From contig MU631435.1 of assembly GCA_026770615.1 (NCBI GenBank), forward strand, positions 59,153 to 78,654: a DNA stretch of 19,502 nucleotides. The letters are read 5' to 3'. Source of the stretch: Pavlovales sp. CCMP2436. Lineage: Eukaryota > Haptophyta > Pavlovophyceae > Pavlovales. The position numbers were made by a program, and so were the translations under genes. Of the stretch, positions 14,424 through 19,502 are shown piece by piece (within the stretch, counting starts at the first letter, position 1; every line of letters starts with the position of its first letter). The notes below the pieces were generated by a model. The model was not told the DNA's origin. It did no database searches and saw only the letters and a list, made by a program, of their open reading frames with translations.

Positions 14424-15053
14424 ACCTCCAACGGCCGAGACCGCTGAAGGGCCGTCACAATTACTAATGAAAAACCGTTTTGTAGGATTTCTATTATGTC
14501 AGCACGTCTCGTCCGGCCAAAGCTCACACGCTGACGTGATTAAACTCGTCGGTATGTGATCATCAAAGTCAGGCCTCAACTATTAATTACTTTATATATC
14601 AAGAGAATAGACATAAAGTTGGTATCCCGCAGGGCGAGGATCGTCTGCTATGCGCGAAAGACCCTGAAGAGTTATTTTTAGGTTTCGTATAAAAAAAATC
14701 ACGAAAAGGCACTCTCACGTCTGTTTCTATTTCTAGAGTATTTCAAACAGGTCATTAAACTCAGGAATTGGCCCCCTCCTCCTCTATGCGCGTCTCATGA
14801 GTATTAGTGCTGGTTCTAAGCCTGATGATTTAAGTTACCACTAGTTAGTAACTTACTAAGTTATAAATTATTAAGTTATACTGAAAATTATATTCATATT
14901 GTTGACTGCCAACTCGCCCGGGGCATCGAGTCTGCGACTCGCGAGAGCGTTAGCAAAGCCATCAAGCTGCGAGTCACCCAGCAGGTGCTTAGGAGAGCGG
15001 CCAGCTAGTGGCACGAAATGCTCGAAGTTGGCGCTCGGAGCGTGCAGGTCCAT

Positions 15054-15430
15054 GACTTGTTGACAGAGGGTCCTCGATGTCTCCAATTATAATAATAATA
15101 ATAATATCTCCAATACACGCAACGTGACACACGTGCCGTCTGCGAGCACCATTAACGCGGGGCGGGCACTCGATGCTGACGACCATCGGTGACAAATAAT
15201 AATCGGCTTTATTTGTTATATGAAAAGTGTTATTATTATGAAACTTGCCAGGTGCAGGCTCGAGCCTAATCTGTATGTGACAAGCCTTTCTATTTCTAGA
15301 GTGCTTACAGGCTGGACTCTCAGTTGTGTTTATCTTGCAATCAGCTGTCGCTCCTACACTACGAGTGAAATTTGCAGATGCCGTCGTCCGCAGCTGAGCC
15401 CAAAAAACAAAACTGAGAACTAAAAACAGA
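15054..15430 (+). repeat. segmental duplication, unit b
   Basis: Counterpart of 12256-12775 without the ~190-bp insertion but with an AAT/ATA expansion (about 15085-15108). It lies about 125 bp upstream of the third sHSP-like start at 15556. Confidence 0.85.
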
Positions 15431-15555
15431 ATTTTATAATTAAAATTGACCTTCGCCGTCTGCCAGAAGAACCAAGCTGCCACCTTCGGCTGCGCCGCAC
15501 TCGTGCATACTCTTACGTCCCAACGTCATGCAGCTTTAACGAAATACATGCGCCA

Positions 15556-15966
15556 ATGTTCCACTACCTCAACCCGGCCTCGCCTACCGGCCCGACTGCG
15601 CAACCAATGTATCAATGCTTGGCGCCGCCAGATTTCAGCAGCCGACCCAGCAACCCGCTTACCCCATGTGTGTGTGTACCATTCCTGCGCCCCCCACGCC
15701 CTGCGCAGGCGACCAAACCGATTCTGGGGAACCAGATGAAGACGCGCTCAGCGCGCAACTGCTCACGCAGGTTGCTGGGTGTATGTATGCCTGGCGCAAC
15801 TGCCGGCGGCGCCGCGTTTCATCGGCCGTGGGTACCACACCTTATGATGGGGTGCCTGATGCCATGGCTCGATGTCTGTCTACCGCAGGGCACCTGCCCG
15901 CTACTTCGCAATAACTTGGTACTATATTTTAGATTGCGATGGCTGTTTCCGACACGTTCAGTATAG
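15556..15966 (+). pseudogene. possible 5' remnant of a third sHSP-like copy
   Basis: The 5' flank and first codons (15512-15564) are near-identical to those of the broken paralogue (13278-13325), including GCGCCAATGTTCCAC. The frame from 15556 starts MFHYLNPASPTGPTAQ but then shows no alpha-crystallin domain. A second frame (15615-15914) with FQQPTQQPAYPM and GEPDEDALSAQLLTQ looks at least as protein-like, so a frameshift near 15625 is possible. AATAAA occurs at 16031-16036. It may be a duplicated promoter fused to unrelated sequence. Confidence 0.35.
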
Positions 15967-17414
15967 CACGAGTCGTGCGCTGCCTAGTCGCACAGCTAAT
16001 CACTTAAATGATAAAAAAGTAAATTTTATTAATAAACTTTGAGTAGCGTAATGCTTTAATTCATGATAATCGTATTATTAGTTGACAAGGAGCGGTCTTA
16101 TGTGTACGTCAATAAATTCGTCATCGCCTCCCACTTACACAATCGGCATCTTAGTCGAAGCGCTGAGATTAGCATGAGATTAGCACTGTTCCCCAGACGT
16201 CGGAAGCCAGCGCCTGAGTCTGATGCCCGCGTCGGATTTATACCGGCCGGATCACCTGGCATGATGCCAGTGAAAGCCAGCGTGAGTGCCAGCGAGCATC
16301 TCCACCATGTGCAGAGCAGCTGCTCGCTCAGCAGCGGTGGTGCACCGAGCAGCAGCAGCGGCCGGCTTCCCAGCAGCAGCTGGCCGGCGAGCTGCGGCCT
16401 GCACTGCAGGTCGCAGGGCGCAGGGAGCTCGATGCGCGGCCTCTGCGTGCGAGACAGCTGCTGGGTCGGCGCGGCGCAAGCTGGCAGGAGGCACGCCGAC
16501 GGAAGGCGGATCACCAGCGGAGATCACCGCTGGCACGAAGTGCGGGCAGAGCCAGAGCCTTCTTCGGCAATCGATATCGGATGCGCCTGGCGTTCGGAAG
16601 TTAGCGGCCGAGAGCCCAGACCGACGCGCGCGGGAGAGCCGCAGCAGGGAGGAGGCGGGTGTGGAAGCAGCTCTGCGTTGTATGTACCACCGTGCCTGGG
16701 CAGCCTGCGCGTGCCTGCGCAGGCCGAGAGGAACAGGGCCTGTCGCTGTCGCAATACCGCCTTATATTCGCAGAAAAATTGGGCCAAAGAGCCACGCCAC
16801 GCCGAGCGCCACGCCAGGCCGAGCGCTGCGACAAGAGCTTCGCCACCTGCGCGACTAGCGAGGGGTCGTGTATACGCGCGCGTGGGAGATGCTAGTAAGC
16901 AGGCACGCGCGATGGGAGCGCGGCGGGTCAGGGCGGCTGCGCCGTGCGTGCAGCCTGTACCTTGCGATCCAGCTGGCTTCATGGCCGAAGCAGAGAGAGC
17001 ACGGCGACGTGCTGGTAGCGACCAAGCCAGTACCTGGACATTGGGCACGTTTCCGATGCCGCACCCACAGGTACAGGCGCCGAGCGATGCATGCTCCCTG
17101 CCTGTGATGTGCTTGCGGGGCATGGACCAGAGAAATGATCATACTGGGCCGGGTGCTCTGCTGCTGGGTATTGTCCAGCAGACGGCTCTGCCTCTGCTGC
17201 ACGACCACTGGCCTATCGTATACCATCCGGTGGCGGTGGTCGTCACGAGAATGCCCACATCGACAATGCGGCGAAGGAGCATCCGGAAGTCACCGCGAGC
17301 TACTTCTTCGCGCATCGCGAGCTTGCTATCCGATTTTCTCTATGAGAGGATTGAGCGGAATAAATTATGGAAGGCATGACGTCTAACGCCCTCGTCTAGA
17401 GGCGTCAGCCGACG
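15967..17414. other. GC-rich region with uncertain coding content
   Basis: Open frames exist in nearly every phase, including 16063-17379 (+) and 16524-17123 (-), but none shows a recognisable domain. Two weak coding hints are a Gln/Glu/Arg-rich frame over about 16289-16610 (containing AEQLLAQQRW and ASQQQLAGEL) and a 3' segment ending at a TGA at 17343-17345 with RHENAHIDNAAKEHPEVTAS. An AATAAA lies at 17359-17364, 51 bp before the phospholipase-like start. An intron-bearing gene ending near 17345 is possible but cannot be modelled by eye. Confidence 0.3.
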
Positions 17415-18666
17415 ATGTGGGTGGTAGGGTGGTGCGCCCTCCTGTTTGCGACCGCCGGCACCGACCCTTCTGTGGCTGGCCGCCCTACCGAACTCGTCCA
17501 GCGGCGCAAGCCCTTCTCCGGTCTGCCGGCCAGCGACGTCATGGCAGTGATGTGCATTGGCGATTCCTGGATGACCGGGTTGAACGCGGCGCAGTACAGG
17601 CACGCATGGCAGGTTCGCAGCATGGCTTCAGACTTCAGGGGCGGCGCGTGGGCGTGCGGTAATGGCGAGGTCGTGCCGGGCCTCCGCTTAGAGACACTCG
17701 GCACGCTGATGCGCCGAGCGAATCCACGCCTTTTCGGGCTCTCGAGCGGCAGCACTCCGACGACGAGCCCGTGCAAAAAGGGATTAGACCGCTCGAACTG
17801 CAGCCTGAACGTGGCGACCGATGGAGCGGTAGTCGGTGACGTGTACAGTAACGCGCTCCTCTCGAGCCCAAGCATGCACGTGCGAAATGGCGCAAAAAAC
17901 ACACTTATTGAGCAGGTGCGTCTCCCTACCTCAATCTGATGTGGCCATGTGATTGAGGTGGATGGGCGCCGCCTTACTGTACCCGAATGAACCATGTTTT
18001 AATACCAATAAGCAGGCGCGGAGCCTGGCGCGGTATTCGAACAAGGAGAAGCGGCCGTGGGCCGGTCAGTGGAAGGTTATCAACGTGCTCGCGCTTTGGG
18101 GAGACCAGTGGTGGTCCGCCCGGAACCTGACAATGATGAGAGACGGATGCCGCTCGCTGCTCGGTCACCTCCGCACTATGCGGCCAATTTACGTCAATCT
18201 TCTTGCCATAAGCGACAAGCCTTCGTCTATCAGCGCCCTCGGCGACTACGATCCGTGGTGCGCGCTTTCCATGGCCGCCTGGAAGTTGAGGGTGAAAAGC
18301 TTATACGGCACCAATTTCAACGACCCGGAGACGGCCGACCCGTTTGCTGCGCAAGTAAACCAGCTCCTCCTCAGCCTCGCGGAGGAGTTTGATCAGGGGG
18401 GTACGTTGGATGATGGTTTTGTGGTACGCTTCCAGCCGGTCCTGCGTGGCTTCACTTTTCAGCAACGACTTGGAGATCCGTTTACCTGCTTCCACCCTAC
18501 GCTCGAGCTGAGCAGCGCAGTGGCATGGGGGCTGTTGCAGAACATGCAGGCTGCGGCAGGCGAGGGCGTCGACACACTCCCGATCTATGCTAGTTCCAGC
18601 GCGCCCGATGATTCGCGGATCGCTCGACTTAAGCAGTCGCCCATCCGCAGCCTAGTCTACCGCTAG
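17415..18666 (+). CDS. secreted phospholipase-B/GDSL-like protein, two exons
   Basis: Exons 17415-17915 and 18016-18666 join in phase 0 across a 100-nt intron (GTGCGT...AAGCAG), giving 383 residues. The N-terminus MWVVGWCALLFATAGTDPSVA is a probable signal peptide. Block I is VMAVMCIGDSWMTG with the nucleophile-position Ser51. Then come FRGGAWACGNGEV, LETLGTLMRRANPRLFGLS and LNVATDGAVV, all in the order seen in phospholipase B repeats. After the intron, QWKVINVLALWGDQ (185-198) matches the family's WKL-x-T-x-F-I-G-G-N-D segment. IYVNLLAIS, FVVRFQPVLRGF and FTCFHPTLELSSAVAWGLL (323-341) follow. Family members hydrolyse ester bonds of phospholipids outside the cell or at its surface. Here the block III GGND is WGDQ, and the D in the D-x-x-H motif is Thr324 before His327, so activity is doubtful. 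Confidence 0.75.
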
Positions 18667-18762
18667 CTCGGTGACCAGCACAACTTCCAAGAGGCAAGAC
18701 AGGCAGTCAGAGGTCAGCAGCTTGAATCAAAGGGACTATCCGGGGAGTACTTGAATCCTATC

Positions 18763-18768
18763 AATAAA
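18763..18768 (+). promoter_or_regulatory. candidate poly(A) signal AATAAA
   Basis: AATAAA lies 97 nt after the stop of the phospholipase-like gene, in an AT-rich context on the coding strand. Confidence 0.45.
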
Positions 18769-19158
18769 TACTCAATTATTTCGGGCTACAGACCAATATC
18801 TGTAGAATAGAAGTAAAATATGAAATATACATTAACACACAGTACTGCGCTATGAATCCCTGATCCGCCCGCGGCAATGCATCAGAGGCTCCAGCTCCGC
18901 AAACCAGCCAGCAGTGTTTCTTAAATGGGCAGGCTGTCATAGGCTTCATTATGAGAATTCTCATGATTTTCATAGAGTGCGATGTGGGTGGGTGGGGGGG
19001 GGGTCAGGGCGGGACAAAAGTAGGCGGATTGGAGAAGGTATTGGGCCCGGAAGCGCCTGTCACACAGGCAAATCGCATTCATTAGACCTCTTTTCCCTGC
19101 ATATAATTTTGAAAAAGGCTAAAACATAATTCATCGAAAGCGAAGACTTCAAAACTCC

Positions 19159-19260
19159 GGGCAAAGTTCGTGGCAGAGAGACGACGCGAGGAGTTCGGGC
19201 CTTTCCTACGTCTACGGGTCGAGAACTCCTCACGTTGTCTTTCCGCCACAAACCTTGCCC
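19159..19260. repeat. 38-bp imperfect inverted repeat (fold-back)
   Basis: Arms 19159-19196 and 19223-19260 match at 32 of 38 positions with a 26-nt spacer. All six differences are transitions. It has no coding content and may be a fold-back element or a structured RNA precursor. Confidence 0.85.
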
Positions 19261-19373
19261 GTCGTCGCATCACGCCGCCGACGAACGCATAAGAACACGA
19301 GGTTTTAAAAAACGACGATCTAGCTCGGATCTGAAGGCTAGTGATGAATTATATATATATATATATTTCGTAG

Positions 19374-19502
19374 GACAGCAGCTGAACGTCTCTCTACGCG
19401 GAGGCCCCCTCGACGCATACGGCGACATTGCCGTCGCCGCAGCGTGGACAGGCAACCAGGAGTCGATCTTCCGCCATGATCCGATCGTGCAAACGCTTGC
19501 CA
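19374..19502 (+). CDS. candidate internal or first visible exon of a gene running off the window
   Basis: After an AT-rich tract and TTTCGTAG (19366-19373), 42 codons stay open to the window edge. The peptide is QQLNVSLRGGPLDAYGDIA, then VAAAWTGNQESIFRHD and PIVQTLA. Composition is balanced and protein-like, and the acceptor leaves two bases of a split codon. The family is not recognised. The minus-strand frame over the same bases runs into the AT repeat and is less credible. Confidence 0.4.

Larger units (their letters stand above)
13752..15053. other. repeat-bearing intergenic region
   Basis: No gene is supported. The third copy of the 29-bp repeat (13959-13986) and a 15-bp direct repeat GAAAAACACTCAGAT (14018-14032 and 14041-14055) occur here. 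A copy of the dispersed ~80-bp repeat (14346-14423) and long AT-rich tracts (14460-14900) are also present. A short minus-strand frame (14036-14230) overlaps the direct repeat and is not recognisable. Confidence 0.45.
18667..19373. other. 3' flank of the phospholipase-like gene and probable intron
   Basis: No coding sequence is seen. It contains a poly(A)-signal candidate (18763-18768), a G-run (about 18990-19003), a long imperfect inverted repeat (19159-19260) and an AT dinucleotide run (about 19350-19366) just before a candidate acceptor. The 3' end of this stretch is probably the intron before the exon at 19374. Confidence 0.4.

Noticed and set aside
15220..15423. A 67-codon plus frame in duplication unit b
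   Set aside because: The matching stretch of unit a is frameshifted relative to it; no selection on the protein is apparent.
12273..15483. Conserved reading frames in the two segmental duplication units (for example MPSSAAEPKKQ at 15379)
   Set aside because: Frames are not preserved between the copies (start ATG versus GTG, early TGA in one), so the similarity is at the DNA level and not evidence for a protein.
16063..17379. A 438-codon plus-strand frame
   Set aside because: Composition is Ser/Arg/Ala-biased, no domain is visible, and other frames over parts of the stretch look at least as good. Absence of stops over GC-rich DNA is not enough to call a gene.

Overview
The window reads as nuclear DNA of a GC-rich unicellular eukaryote, most likely a flagellated alga or related protist. 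Three genes can be assembled only by removing spliceosomal introns. Many donors are GTGCG-type, and the non-coding DNA is full of dispersed repeats and duplications. The gene content is eukaryotic: an ArfGAP, a dynein heavy-chain segment and a phospholipase-B-like secreted protein. The lineage cannot be fixed from the sequence alone; a haptophyte- or stramenopile-like alga is only a guess.

Layout. Positions 82-177 hold the last exon of an unidentified + strand gene. Positions 655-1493 (-) are a two-exon methionine-R-sulfoxide reductase B. Positions 2099-2992 (-) are an unrecognised ORF bracketed by near-perfect inverted repeats and by two copies of a hairpin-bearing repeat. Positions 3809-8572 (+) are an AGFG/AGD14-type ArfGAP of at least eight exons, about 1057 residues, with a very long Gly/Met/Gln/Pro-rich tail carrying DPF and NPF motifs. 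Positions 9387-10918 hold relics: a decayed ORF, a minisatellite and an orphan dynein heavy-chain exon. Positions 11461-12003 (-) are an intact small heat-shock-like gene. It is followed by a local segmental duplication that carries a broken paralogue (13319-13751) and a possible third 5' remnant (15556 onward). Positions 17415-18666 (+) are a two-exon secreted phospholipase-B/GDSL-like protein with altered catalytic blocks. Positions 19374-19502 are probably the first visible exon of another gene.

The genes do not form an operon or an evident pathway. What links the region is intron and repeat dynamics. The MsrB intron and intron 3 of the ArfGAP gene share about 155 bp in the same orientation relative to transcription, although the genes lie on opposite strands, and in both the match ends just before the acceptor. 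The repeat copy outside the genes begins where the MsrB donor lies. This is the pattern expected of introner-like, intron-generating repeats. Within the ArfGAP gene, introns 5 and 6 are duplicates of each other, introns 2 and 4 share a 22-nt acceptor-proximal motif, and a 21-nt mini-exon with its intron is present in three tandem copies. This intron and exon duplication is the most interesting system in the window. All splice models were made by eye from frame continuity and family motifs.
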